Of a stretch of DNA of 44,965 bases, positions 1 through 7,422 are shown in pieces. Numbering within the stretch: the stretch's first letter is position 1; each line of letters opens with the position of its first letter. Below the pieces are notes generated by a model. That model saw only the letters and a list, made by a program, of their open reading frames with translations, was not told the DNA's origin and did no database searches. Source of the stretch: Bacillota bacterium (GTDB lineage: Bacteria > Bacillota > UBA5301 > JAMCQP01); assembly GCA_023381695.1 (NCBI GenBank), contig JAMCQP010000008.1, forward strand, positions 1-44,965, read 5' to 3'. Position numbers and translations under genes: made by a program.

Positions 1-1233
1 TTTTGGCTTCGGATCATGCCGGCGGAACACATGCAGCGCTGGCCGGGGATTGACGAGAAAGATTACCTGGACCCGGTGAACTTCCGCTACCCCTGCCCCG
101 ACGCGGAGCAGACGGCGGCCCGGTACTGGGGACAGGCGGACAACCGGGCGCAATACAGCCAGACCGAACAGGCGATCATCAACCAGCGCCTGGAGCAATT
201 CAAAAAGAAGTTCAAGCTGGGAGAGTACCGGGAACAGGTCAACAAAGACCTTACCCCCTTCGTGCTGGAGGCCCAGGCCATTGATGGCGTACCGGAAATG
301 ATCCAGCTCCTCCCCGCCGGCACGATCCGAAGCCAAAAAGGCTCATTCCTCGTAGATGGCCAGGCGGTCCAGGAGATCCTGACCAACTTTGACCTGAAAA
401 TCAACGACCTGGTGATCGACTACGAACACCAGACCCTGACCGGCGAAGTGGCCCCGGCCGCCGGCTGGATCAAGGAGATGCTCGACCGAGGCCCGGATGG
501 AATCTGGGGCAAAGTGGAATGGACCCCGAAATCCAGGGAGTTTCTTACCAACCGCGAGTACCGGTATTTTTCCCCGGTGATATTGGTGCGCAAGTCGGAT
601 AACCGGGTAATCGCCATTCATTCCGGCGCTCTTACCAATACGCCGGCCATCGACGGCATGGAGCCGATTGTCAACAAGTTCAGCCTAAAACAAAAGGAGG
701 ACGTCCAAGACATGAATCTGTTAGAGAAACTGCGTCAAAAGCTGGGATTGGCGGCCGAGGCCACGGAGGAGACGGTCTTACAGACCGTGGACAACCTGGC
801 CGGCCGGGCCAAGGTGGTGGCCCACAAAGATGTGTTGAGCCTCCTGGACCTGGGGGAAGGCGCGAGCCTGGATGAGGCCAAGGGCAAAATCATTGCCTTG
901 AAGAACCCTTCCGGCCACGTCTCGGTCGAGGAGTTCAATGCGCTTAAACAAAAGCTGGCGCTGAAAGAGCGTGACGACCTGGTGGCCCTGGCCCTGAAAC
1001 AGGGCAAAGTCGCCCCGGCCCAGAAGGCGTGGGCCGAGGAGTACGCCATGAAAGACCCGGCCGGATTCACGGCGTTCCTGGCGCATGCCCCCCAGGTAGT
1101 CCCGGTGACGGAGGTCGCCGGCGGAGCACCTCCGGCTGGTGGCGGGGGTAAAATCGATGAGGCCCAACTGCTCATCAACAAGCAGTTGGGCATTTCGGAG
1201 GAAGACTTCAAGAAGTTCGGGGGTGACAAGTAA
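1..1233 (+). CDS. Mu gpI-like prohead protease/scaffold precursor (5' end probably outside window)
   Basis: Head maturation protease of Mu-like phages, with the scaffold encoded in its C-terminal half. The frame is open from base 1. The first ATG in view is at 16, but no ribosome site precedes it, so the true start may lie upstream. Residues about 1-75 (counted from 16) carry a conserved-looking RYWGQADNRAQYS stretch of the kind that precedes many phage protease domains. Residues about 80-225 fit the Mu-like I protease family, with IDYEHQTLTGE (a likely catalytic His region) and YRYFSPVI. The rest is helical and charged, as in scaffolds. The stop overlaps the next ATG by one base. Family confidence is high; domain edges are approximate. 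Confidence 0.85.
   Translation, partial: FWLRIMPAEHMQRWPGIDEKDYLDPVNFRYPCPDAEQTAARYWGQADNRAQYSQTEQAIINQRLEQFKKKFKLGEYREQVNKDLTPFVLEAQAIDGVPEMIQLLPAGTIRSQKGSFLVDGQAVQEILTNFDLKINDLVIDYEHQTLTGEVAPAAGWIKEMLDRGPDGIWGKVEWTPKSREFLTNREYRYFSPVILVRKSDNRVIAIHSGALTNTPAIDGMEPIVNKFSLKQKEDVQDMNLLEKLRQKLGLAAEATEETVLQTVDNLAGRAKVVAHKDVLSLLDLGEGASLDEAKGKIIALKNPSGHVSVEEFNALKQKLALKERDDLVALALKQGKVAPAQKAWAEEYAMKDPAGFTAFLAHAPQVVPVTEVAGGAPPAGGGGKIDEAQLLINKQLGISEEDFKKFGGDK
712..1233 (+). CDS. nested in-frame scaffold protein (Mu gpZ-like)
   Basis: An ATG at 712, in the same frame as the protease gene, is preceded by a strong AAAGGAGG ribosome site at 693-700. It would give a 173-residue protein equal to the C-terminal part of the protease precursor (MNLLEKLRQKLGL...). 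In phage Mu the scaffold gpZ is made in exactly this way from within gene I, and lambda C/Nu3 is similar. The product is helix-rich and charged, as a scaffold should be, and ends in a Gly-rich linker plus a short helix that could bind the capsid protein. The start signal is seen directly; the role is inferred from Mu. Confidence 0.75.
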   Translation: MNLLEKLRQKLGLAAEATEETVLQTVDNLAGRAKVVAHKDVLSLLDLGEGASLDEAKGKIIALKNPSGHVSVEEFNALKQKLALKERDDLVALALKQGKVAPAQKAWAEEYAMKDPAGFTAFLAHAPQVVPVTEVAGGAPPAGGGGKIDEAQLLINKQLGISEEDFKKFGGDK

Positions 1234-1802
1234 TGGCGGCTCTTACCAGGGATCGTAACACCCCGCGTAAAGAGGGGCAAATCACGGCCTACGGCGTGGC
1301 GGCCGGAGCCAAAATCTTCGCCGGTTCGCTGGTCTGCCTCAACGCGGCGGGCTATGCCGCGCCGGCGGCGGACACGGCGGGCTTCCGGTTTGCCGGGGTG
1401 GCCAAGCAGTACGTGGATAACACCGCCGGCGCAAATGGCGAACAAGTGATTGAAGTCTGGGTGGACGGGCGTTTCCCGTTTGACGCGGCCGCCATGGCCG
1501 TCACCGACATCGGGATCCCAGTCTTTGTAAGCGATGACCAGACCGTGGCCAAGGCCACCGCCAACGGGGTCGGATGCGGGATCATCGCGGAGGTGGAATC
1601 CGCCACCAAGGTCTGGCTCGACATCAGTCGACTTCGCGCCCAGACCCAGGCCAGCGTGGCGGCGGCAAACGCGGTGGCGGCGGCGGCGTCCCCGCCAACC
1701 AAAGCGGAGTTTGACGCGGTGGTGACGCTGGTCAACGAGTGCAAGTCAGTAATCAACGGATTGCTGAACAAACTCAAAGCGGGCAGCATCATCGGTTCCT
1801 AA
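1233..1802 (+). CDS. phage structural protein, probable capsid decoration protein (DUF2190-like)
   Basis: A 189-residue protein between the scaffold and the major capsid protein, the place where many Mu-like and other tailed phages encode a head decoration protein. Residues 1-135 read as small beta-rich repeats (GAKIFAGSLVCLNAAGYAAPA, then a V-x-V-W-V-D strand), which recalls the DUF2190 type of capsid surface protein. Residues about 135-189 form an Ala-rich then helical tail that may be a coiled segment. The ATG overlaps the preceding TAA by one base. The family assignment is by general resemblance and position only; a structural role is likely, the exact one is not proven. Confidence 0.6.
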   Translation: MAALTRDRNTPRKEGQITAYGVAAGAKIFAGSLVCLNAAGYAAPAADTAGFRFAGVAKQYVDNTAGANGEQVIEVWVDGRFPFDAAAMAVTDIGIPVFVSDDQTVAKATANGVGCGIIAEVESATKVWLDISRLRAQTQASVAAANAVAAAASPPTKAEFDAVVTLVNECKSVINGLLNKLKAGSIIGS

Positions 1803-1843
1803 AAGGGACCATGAGCCCAGCAAGCTAAAGGGAGGCATTTTAA

Positions 1844-2734
1844 GTGATTGTCGATCAGGCAGCTTTGCAAAGCATCTACCGGGGCTTTAAGGTGATCTTC
1901 AACCAGGCTTTTCAGGCCGCGCAGTCCCAATATGAGAAGATCGCCACGGTAGTCCCCTCCACCACCAAGGAAGAACTCTATAAGTGGTTGGGGAAGATCC
2001 CCCGGATGCGAGAGTGGATCGGGGACAGGATCATCCAGAACCTATCCGCCTACGGTTACACGCTCCGGAACAAGACCTGGGAAGTTACGGTCGGAGTGGA
2101 TCGCGAGGACATCGAGGATGATACCATCGGCCTTTACAACCCGCTGGTTCAAGCTCTTGGCCAGGCGGGGGCCCTGCATCCGGATGACCTGATCTTCGAT
2201 CTTCTCCTGGCGGGGTTTACAGGGATATGCTACGATGGCCAGTACTTCTTCGATGCGGATCACAAGGACGGCAACGGCCCAGTCCAGTCCAACGTTTCCA
2301 CCGCCGCGTTGAGCGCCGCTTCATATAATGCGGCCTACGCGGCCATGATGGGTACCACGGACGAGAACGGAGAGCCGCTTGGAATCACGCCGAATTTGCT
2401 GGTAGTCCCGCCGCAACTCCGGGCAACCGCTCTCCAGATTCTGAAGGCGGAGCGAGATGCCGCCGGCGCGACAAACATCAATCAGAACTCGGCGGAGGTC
2501 CTCGTCGTGCCGCGCCTGGCCAAGAACCCGGCGGCCTGGTTCCTCCTGGATACCACCAAGCCGGTCAAGCCTCTACTCTTCCAGCGCCGCAAGCCGCTCA
2601 ATTTCGTGGCGATGTTCGATGATAAAGACACGAACGTCTTCATGCGGAAGGAGTACCTGTACGGCGCGGATTGCCGGGACAACGCCGGCTATGGGTTGTG
2701 GCAGATGGCTTATGGGAGCACCGGCACGATTTAA
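1844..2734 (+). CDS. major capsid protein, Mu gpT-like
   Basis: The 296-residue product builds the icosahedral head shell. It matches the Mu-like gpT family along its whole length: N-terminal IYRGFKVIFNQAF, the central EVTVGVDREDIEDD strand, and the YFFDADHKDG region. Length is close to Mu gpT (about 305 residues). The start is GTG at 1844, set by the GGGAGG ribosome site about 10 bases upstream; no better ATG exists. It lies directly after the scaffold and decoration genes, as in Mu. No truncation is visible. Confidence 0.92.
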   Translation: MIVDQAALQSIYRGFKVIFNQAFQAAQSQYEKIATVVPSTTKEELYKWLGKIPRMREWIGDRIIQNLSAYGYTLRNKTWEVTVGVDREDIEDDTIGLYNPLVQALGQAGALHPDDLIFDLLLAGFTGICYDGQYFFDADHKDGNGPVQSNVSTAALSAASYNAAYAAMMGTTDENGEPLGITPNLLVVPPQLRATALQILKAERDAAGATNINQNSAEVLVVPRLAKNPAAWFLLDTTKPVKPLLFQRRKPLNFVAMFDDKDTNVFMRKEYLYGADCRDNAGYGLWQMAYGSTGTI

Positions 2735-2793
2735 GGTGATGGCGCCGGGCTCATAGCCAGGCTGTGAAATTACCGCAAAAGGAGCAAGTGACG

Positions 2794-3051
2794 ATGGCAA
2801 TTAAGATCGTGTCGAAGAGGAGCGGCTTTCGGCGCTGCGGGATCGAGCATCCGGACAAACCCACGATCTACCCGGACGGGACTTTCTCCGCCGGGCAGAT
2901 CAAAACTCTGAAGGCCGAGCCCATGCTGGTGGCGGAAGAGATTCCGGACGAGCCCAAGGCAGAGGTTTCCGCCGACGCCGGAGACAAGCCCGACGGTTCA
3001 GAGGACAAGAAGGCCGAGAAGGCGCCCAGGGGCGGAAAGAAGACTGAGTAA
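2794..3051 (+). CDS. small Mu-like head/tail-region protein (HI1506 family)
   Basis: An 85-residue protein whose first 45 residues (KIVSKRSGFRRCGIEHP, then LKAEPMLVAEE) match the HI1506-related family found after the capsid gene in FluMu-type prophages. The remaining 40 residues are a Lys/Glu/Asp-rich disordered tail. The frame is open from a GTG at 2764, but the AAAAGGAG ribosome site at 2777-2784 points to the ATG at 2794. Exact function is not established for the family; the position suggests a head-tail connector or head-associated part. The stop TAA overlaps the next ATG by one base. Confidence 0.75.
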   Translation: MAIKIVSKRSGFRRCGIEHPDKPTIYPDGTFSAGQIKTLKAEPMLVAEEIPDEPKAEVSADAGDKPDGSEDKKAEKAPRGGKKTE

Positions 3052-3479
3052 TGTATTGCATCGTGGACGATCTCCTCAAGAAGATCCCGCAAGCGGTTTT
3101 GGTCAAGCTGACGGACGACGCGGGAACGGGGGCCATCGACCAGACCAAGGTCGATGATGCAATGATTGACGCGGCTAACGAGATCGACAGTTATTGCCGG
3201 TCCCGCTACCCCGTTCCTTTTAACCCGGTACCGGGGATCATCAAGAAACTCGCCCTGGACATCGCCCTCTATAACCTCTTTTCCCGGCGCGGGTTCGAGG
3301 AGGGTAGCCCGGACAAGATCATTGCCGACAGGTACAAAGCGGCCATCGAATTGCTTGAGAAGATTGCCAGGGGGCTGGTGAGTCTCGGCGATTCCGGCAA
3401 TGCCCCTCCCCCGCCGCAGGGAGTGGACATCTCCAACCCTCCCCGGCGGTTTTCCCGGCCAAAGCTGGAGGGGTTCTGA
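3051..3479 (+). CDS. Mu gp36-like protein (DUF1320), head-tail connector region
   Basis: A 142-residue protein of the DUF1320/gp36 family, placed between capsid and tail-morphogenesis genes in Mu-like phages and thought to act at the head-tail joint. Family signs are the helical DDAMIDAANEIDSYCRSRYPVPF segment (residues about 35-60) followed by LALDIALYNLFSRRG. The C-terminus is Pro-rich (NAPPPPQG). The ATG overlaps the upstream stop and its own TGA overlaps the next ATG, so translation is probably coupled. Confidence 0.87.
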   Translation: MYCIVDDLLKKIPQAVLVKLTDDAGTGAIDQTKVDDAMIDAANEIDSYCRSRYPVPFNPVPGIIKKLALDIALYNLFSRRGFEEGSPDKIIADRYKAAIELLEKIARGLVSLGDSGNAPPPPQGVDISNPPRRFSRPKLEGF

Positions 3480-3967
3480 TGGCCATAAAGATTACCGGGG
3501 ATTGGACGGGGTTTGAACGGCAGCTTCAGAAGCTGGTTGCCTTCAATTTCACAGGGCTACACAAAGAGATCGGGGAGGCCATGGTCTCTTCCACCCAAGA
3601 GCGCTTTGAAAACGGCGTGGGGCCGGACGGCAAACCATGGCCGCCCTCCCGCCGCGCCAGGGAAGGCGGCGGCCAGACCCTGGTGGATACCGCCAGGCTG
3701 AAAAATTCCATCACTTACCGGGCGCGGCCTGATCAGGTGGCCATCGGAACGAACGTCATCTATGCTGCCGTCATGCAGGGGAAGGATGACAAACCCACCA
3801 CGATCCGGGCCAAGCGCAAGAAGTACCTGAAGTTCAAAGTGGGTGACCGCTGGTTGGTAAAAAAGAGCGTGAAGATCCCGGCCCGGCCCTTCATCGGGGT
3901 AAGCGAAGACGACGAACAGGAGATCAAGGAGATTATCCAGGAGCGCATTGAGGAGGCCCTACGGTGA
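3479..3967 (+). CDS. phage virion morphogenesis protein (Mu gpG / P2 gpS family)
   Basis: The 162-residue product belongs to the tail completion and virion morphogenesis family that finishes the head-proximal end of the tail. Diagnostic stretches are RFENGVGPDGKPWPP (residues about 40-55), LVDTARLKNSITYR, and IPARPFIGVSEDD near the C-terminus. Length fits the family (about 150-170). The ATG overlaps the upstream TGA; the 3' end overlaps the next gene by 4 bases. Confidence 0.9.
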   Translation: MAIKITGDWTGFERQLQKLVAFNFTGLHKEIGEAMVSSTQERFENGVGPDGKPWPPSRRAREGGGQTLVDTARLKNSITYRARPDQVAIGTNVIYAAVMQGKDDKPTTIRAKRKKYLKFKVGDRWLVKKSVKIPARPFIGVSEDDEQEIKEIIQERIEEALR

Positions 3968-4464
3968 TTGAGCTTTGCAAGAACTACCTGATCCAGGTCT
4001 TAAAAAGCATCGGGGTTAACGATGTCTCCGACGATCCGGAAGACCTTGCAAAGTACACCCCTCTACCCTACGCGGTGGTTTGGCAGGAGAAGCCGGAACC
4101 CCTGGCGCGGGACGGGAGCCGGATCGGCAAGGAAGACGATGTTCCTACTATGACCAGAACCTACCGGAGACGAGTTTACCAACGGGACCTTGAGCTGATG
4201 CTCCTTTTGATTGACCGTAGCGGCGATGCCGTGGACCTACGCCTGGTGGATTTTCTGGCGAAGCTGGACAGACGGATCATGGACACCAACAATAACGCCA
4301 TTCAGATTGAGGCGGTAAGCCAGGTACCCGTGGCCGTGGACAAAAGCCTCTTAAACCAGAAGGCTTCCATCCTGGTCACCGTGCAGTGTCATGGCGGGGT
4401 GTACGTGGACAAGGTTGTCAAGCTCGTGGATACCGCCATTCCCGAGCCGGAGATCGTGAAGTAA
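3964..4464 (+). CDS. Mu gp37-like protein (DUF1834), probable tail terminator
   Basis: A 166-residue protein in the gp37 position, just before the sheath block. Mu-like phages encode a DUF1834 protein here, and tail-terminator function is the usual proposal. The sequence has the alpha/beta look of that family, with LPYAVVWQEKPE, RRVYQRDLELMLLLIDR and a C-terminal strand pair ASILVTVQCHGGVYVD. It starts at GTG 3964, overlapping the preceding stop (GTGA-type overlap). Assignment rests on position plus moderate resemblance. Confidence 0.75.
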   Translation: MIELCKNYLIQVLKSIGVNDVSDDPEDLAKYTPLPYAVVWQEKPEPLARDGSRIGKEDDVPTMTRTYRRRVYQRDLELMLLLIDRSGDAVDLRLVDFLAKLDRRIMDTNNNAIQIEAVSQVPVAVDKSLLNQKASILVTVQCHGGVYVDKVVKLVDTAIPEPEIVK

Positions 4465-4487
4465 AGCGGGAAAAGGAGTGTTTACGG

Positions 4488-4721
4488 ATGGCTGAAAGCA
4501 AGAAGACGGAAGCCAAAGAGACCCCGACAACATCCGGGGCGCCGCCGGGCGAGCCCCTGGATCCCACCATCGAAGATCTGGCAGAGAAGAACAAGATCGA
4601 AGCCTGGGTGCTGGCCGGGGTCAAAGTGGAATATAACTGGGGCGCCGGCAAGCGGCTGCCCGAACAAGAGTTTTTGAAGAAAGTTGACCGTTGGCTCAAA
4701 GGGCCAATGTGTCAGCGGTAG
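4488..4721 (+). CDS. small phage protein between tail terminator and sheath
   Basis: A 77-residue protein starting at ATG 4488 with the AAAAGGAG ribosome site at 4471-4478. The longer frame from 4386 overlaps the previous gene and lacks a ribosome site. Residues 1-30 are a charged, Pro-rich, probably disordered arm. Residues 35-77 (IEAWVLAGVKVEYNWGAGK, then EFLKKVDRWLKGPM) look like a small helical domain. It sits where Mu has gp38, but no clear match to gp38 is recognised. Function unknown. Confidence 0.65.
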   Translation: MAESKKTEAKETPTTSGAPPGEPLDPTIEDLAEKNKIEAWVLAGVKVEYNWGAGKRLPEQEFLKKVDRWLKGPMCQR

Positions 4722-4734
4722 GAGGTGAACAAGT

Positions 4735-6156
4735 TTGGCAGGATTACCGGATGTAAATATCACGATCCTGGACGGTGGCCTGGGGCTACTGCCGCCTTCC
4801 CTGTCCGGCCTCCACGCCAAAGTAGGCGTGTCGTCCGCCGGAAACGTGGGGGGGATCGTTTCCCTGAGCTCCCCGGATCAAATCACCCCGGCCTTTGGCA
4901 CCGGCCCCCTGGTCGATGCCCTGGCAGACTCCTTCATGACCGGGGCGCAGCTTGTCTACGCTGTGCGCGCCAACGGTGACATTGCCGGCACAGTGAGCGC
5001 CGTCACCGCGACCAAGACCGGTACCGGGAACATGACGGCGGCCGGGCCTCCGCTTGACAGCTACGAGGTAATCGTGGAGATCCTGGACGCCGGCACGCTG
5101 AATGAGGCCACCTTCCGGTACAGTCTGGACGGCGGGGACACCTACTCACCGAAGATCACCGTGCCACAGACCGGAAGCTACGTGATCACGGGCACTGGGC
5201 TGACCCTGACCTTCACGGCGGACGCCGTGACCCCGGCCAACTCATTCAAAGTCGGGGACAAGTACACCTTCACCGCCAAGGCGCCGGGGGCCAGCGTTAC
5301 CAGCGTAAATGCCGCCCTGGATGTTCTCCTGGCGGCGGCCCTGGAGTACGAGTTCATTCACGTGGTGGGCAATAGCGACGCAGCGATGTGGGCAGCCCTG
5401 TCATCCAAGGCGGCCACCGCCGAAGGGAACTTCCGCTATATCCACATTGTGGCCGAGGCGCGGGGGCCGAACGCCGGTGAGACGGTTGATCAGTGGGTCA
5501 CGGCCCTGGAGACCATGTCCACCTCTTTTGCCTCCACCCGCGTTTCCGTGGTGGCTGGCCGGCCGGAGATCTCAGACATGCTCACTGGCCGGAGCGTGGA
5601 CAGAAATGGCGCCGGCGTGCTCCTTGGCCGGGTGAGCAAGATTCCCGAACAACGTTCCGCCGGCCGGGTGATGGACGGTTCTTTGCCGGGGATCATCCGG
5701 CTGAATCCGGTGGGGATCAACGAAGCGCAGATTCTACGGCTGGATAATGCACGGTATAGCACTTTCCGGCAGTACGTGGGCCTGAACGGTTTCTACATCA
5801 CCAATGCCCGGATGATGGCCGAGGTGATCTCCGATTTCCGTTACACGGAGACCCGCCGGGTAATGGACAAGGCTTGCCGGCTGGTGAGGACGGCGGCGCT
5901 GCGGTTCGCGCAGGCCGAGGCCACCCCCGAGGGGCTGGATGCCCTGGAAGCCCAGCTTGAATCGCCGCTTAACATCATGGTGGCCGACAAGCAGATCCTC
6001 CAGGGCCGCGTGGTTATTCCACGAGATCAGGACATCATCTCTACGCCCACGCTCAAGGCCAAGGTCCGGATCGTGCCCGTGCCGATCATGCGGTGGATCG
6101 AAGTGGAGATCGGCCTGGAGAACCCTTTGCTCAGCAAAGGCGGTGAGCAGCAGTGA
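4735..6156 (+). CDS. contractile tail sheath protein (Mu gpL-like, DUF2586)
   Basis: Sheath of the contractile tail, 473 residues. The N-terminus MAGLPDVNITILDGGLG and the C-terminal RIVPVPIMRWIEVEIGLENP segment are typical of the Mu-type sheath family. Residues about 75-180 form a beta-rich inserted domain (YSLDGGDTYSPKITVP), a variable surface domain in many sheaths. The start is TTG 4735, fixed by the GGAGGTGA ribosome site a few bases upstream. The next gene, the tail tube, starts inside its stop codon. It shows that the prophage encodes a myovirus-type tail. Confidence 0.92.
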   Translation: MAGLPDVNITILDGGLGLLPPSLSGLHAKVGVSSAGNVGGIVSLSSPDQITPAFGTGPLVDALADSFMTGAQLVYAVRANGDIAGTVSAVTATKTGTGNMTAAGPPLDSYEVIVEILDAGTLNEATFRYSLDGGDTYSPKITVPQTGSYVITGTGLTLTFTADAVTPANSFKVGDKYTFTAKAPGASVTSVNAALDVLLAAALEYEFIHVVGNSDAAMWAALSSKAATAEGNFRYIHIVAEARGPNAGETVDQWVTALETMSTSFASTRVSVVAGRPEISDMLTGRSVDRNGAGVLLGRVSKIPEQRSAGRVMDGSLPGIIRLNPVGINEAQILRLDNARYSTFRQYVGLNGFYITNARMMAEVISDFRYTETRRVMDKACRLVRTAALRFAQAEATPEGLDALEAQLESPLNIMVADKQILQGRVVIPRDQDIISTPTLKAKVRIVPVPIMRWIEVEIGLENPLLSKGGEQQ

Positions 6157-6587
6157 TCAACGGTAAGCGCTACGATTGGGAGGATGTGACCATTGCCCTC
6201 CCCCACGGCACGCTGATCGATGTTGAAGGCATTGACTACAGCGACAAAAAAGAAGTCGAGGCCGTATACGGAAAAGGCACCAACCCGCAGGGGTACGGTG
6301 CCGGCAACTACTCCGCGGAGGGGAAACTCTCCTTGAAAAGAGAAGAGTTCAATCGGCTGGTGGATTACGCCAAGCAGAACGCAAAATCGCTTTACGGCTT
6401 GCCGCCCTTCCCTATCAGCGTTTCTTACGCAAACGAGGACGAACGCTTGGCCACCGACAAATTGCAGCAGTGCAAAATCACTGGGACCTCCAACGCAACC
6501 AAGCAGGGAGACAAGTCGGTAAATGTCGAGATCGACCTCACCATTTTGGGCGGGATCAATTGGAACGGCCTGCCGGCCAACGTCTGA
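6153..6587 (+). CDS. phage tail tube protein (Mu gpM-like)
   Basis: A 144-residue tail tube subunit that polymerises inside the sheath. The pattern MINGKRYDWEDVTIALPHG, an acidic DYSDKKEVEAVYGKG loop, and the C-terminal VNVEIDLTILGGINWNG strand are typical of Mu-type tube proteins. It starts at GTG 6153 in a GTGA overlap with the sheath stop, so tube and sheath are translationally coupled. Length is as expected. A short gap and a GGGAGG site lead to the tail chaperone gene. Confidence 0.88.
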   Translation: MINGKRYDWEDVTIALPHGTLIDVEGIDYSDKKEVEAVYGKGTNPQGYGAGNYSAEGKLSLKREEFNRLVDYAKQNAKSLYGLPPFPISVSYANEDERLATDKLQQCKITGTSNATKQGDKSVNVEIDLTILGGINWNGLPANV

Positions 6588-6617
6588 CCCATTCTTAAAT
6601 TTCGGGAGGGAGCCTAA

Positions 6618-6959
6618 ATGCCTGAGTTAGTCAGCAAAGAGCAGATCGAGAAATGGAAAAAGGAGTTTGAAGGCGTCTACGAACTCCGGGCGGAAACTGA
6701 TGACGACAAGCCGGAAGAAGTACCGCTGACGCTGTATTTCAAGCGGCCGGGGCGGGAGGAGCTGTCCCGGTTTGCCAAGTCCGCCGCCGGCGAAACGTTG
6801 AAAGCTACTTCCCAATTTGTCTTTGACTGCCGGCTTTACCCTGATGAACAGGTACTGCGGAAGCTGTTCGAGGAAAAGCCGGGCCTGGCCATCAGCATCG
6901 GAAATAAGTTGTCAGAGATCGTGGGTGTCAACCAGGTTTTTACAGTGAAGAGGTTGTAA
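6618..6959 (+). CDS. tail assembly chaperone, Mu gp41-like (short form)
   Basis: A 113-residue protein between the tube and the tape measure, where long-tailed phages encode the chaperone (lambda gpG, Mu gp41) that coats the tape measure during tail assembly. The motif LYFKRPGREELSRFAKSA and a C-terminal GLAISIGNKLSEIVGV helix fit a DUF6848-like chaperone; the family name is recalled rather than tested. Ribosome site GGGAGG precedes ATG 6618. A TTTTT run at 6937-6941 lies within the -1 overlap with the next frame, suggesting a longer frameshift product (see next entry). Confidence 0.75.
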   Translation: MPELVSKEQIEKWKKEFEGVYELRAETDDDKPEEVPLTLYFKRPGREELSRFAKSAAGETLKATSQFVFDCRLYPDEQVLRKLFEEKPGLAISIGNKLSEIVGVNQVFTVKRL

Positions 6960-7168
6960 GGCGGGCCGAAGCCTTTGAGCAAAACGGGCTCCTGGAGGCG
7001 GAACTTCTCATTCAGGCGCAGTTCGGGTTAAGCGACGAAGAGATAGGCAAGTTGGGGGAAGAGGAGTTTCTGAATTTGGCGGCTAAGGCTTACTCCCTGG
7101 AAAAACGGAAGGTGCGGCAGACGAAGGAGGCTTTCCTCCAGGCTCTCAAAGAGGCCGGGCTTATTTAG
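6618..7168 (+). CDS. probable -1 frameshift product of the tail assembly chaperone (long form)
   Basis: The -1 frame relative to the chaperone is open from 6908 to a TAG at 7166-7168 and encodes about 75 extra residues (YSEEVVRRAEAFEQNGLL..., ending ALKEAGLI), Glu/Ala-rich and helical. No ATG, GTG or TTG lies early enough in this frame to start it independently. A slip on the T run at 6937-6941 (zero-frame GTT TTT ACA) would give a fusion of about 183 residues. G/GT-type programmed frameshifting at this locus is established for lambda and for Mu-like phages. The heptamer is not a perfect X-XXY-YYZ, so the exact slip is uncertain. Confidence 0.62.
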
Positions 7169-7367
7169 ACTCCTTGTCCGCAAGCTGCTGCCGCCGGGCG
7201 GCCTCCGCCTGATTCCAACCATCCATGAAAGCCTTTTTGGCGATTACGACACCTTCCCACAGCACGAAGATAAAGATCGGGATCCCATAGCGGATAAACA
7301 CCCAGGTAAGCCCGAGTAGCGCCCCGATCCCCCAGAAGAAGAAGAACACATTCAGGAAGCTGAACAT
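7161..7367 (-). CDS. small two-helix membrane protein, opposite strand to late operon
   Basis: A 68-residue product read against the prophage late genes. Its ATG at 7367-7365 has an AGAGGTGAT ribosome site at a normal distance. Residues 3-24 (FLNVFFFFWGIGALLGLTWVF) and 26-42 (YGIPIFIFVLWEGVVIA) are strongly hydrophobic and likely span the membrane. Residues 43-68 are charged (AEAARRQQLADKESK), probably cytoplasmic. Its TAA lies only 2 bases from the TAG of the frameshift product read from the other strand. Such an inverted single gene in a late operon is typical of a lysogenic conversion ('moron') gene. No homologue is recognised, and exclusion of other phages is only a guess. Confidence 0.6.
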   Translation of the reverse strand: MFSFLNVFFFFWGIGALLGLTWVFIRYGIPIFIFVLWEGVVIAKKAFMDGWNQAEAARRQQLADKESK

Positions 7368-7422
7368 TGCCTATCACCTCTTAAGAAGAGCATACATCAC
7401 GGAAAGGAGGTAGTCAAGTCGC

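Noticed and set aside
735..1445. A 236-residue minus-strand frame opposite the protease/scaffold gene
   Set aside because: It lies across two good plus-strand phage genes, and its Ser/Arg-rich translation has no recognisable domain.
7165..7377. A second minus-strand frame (70 residues) overlapping the small membrane protein
   Set aside because: It is Gly/Ala-rich without clear membrane segments, whereas the overlapping 68-residue frame has a ribosome site and two hydrophobic helices.
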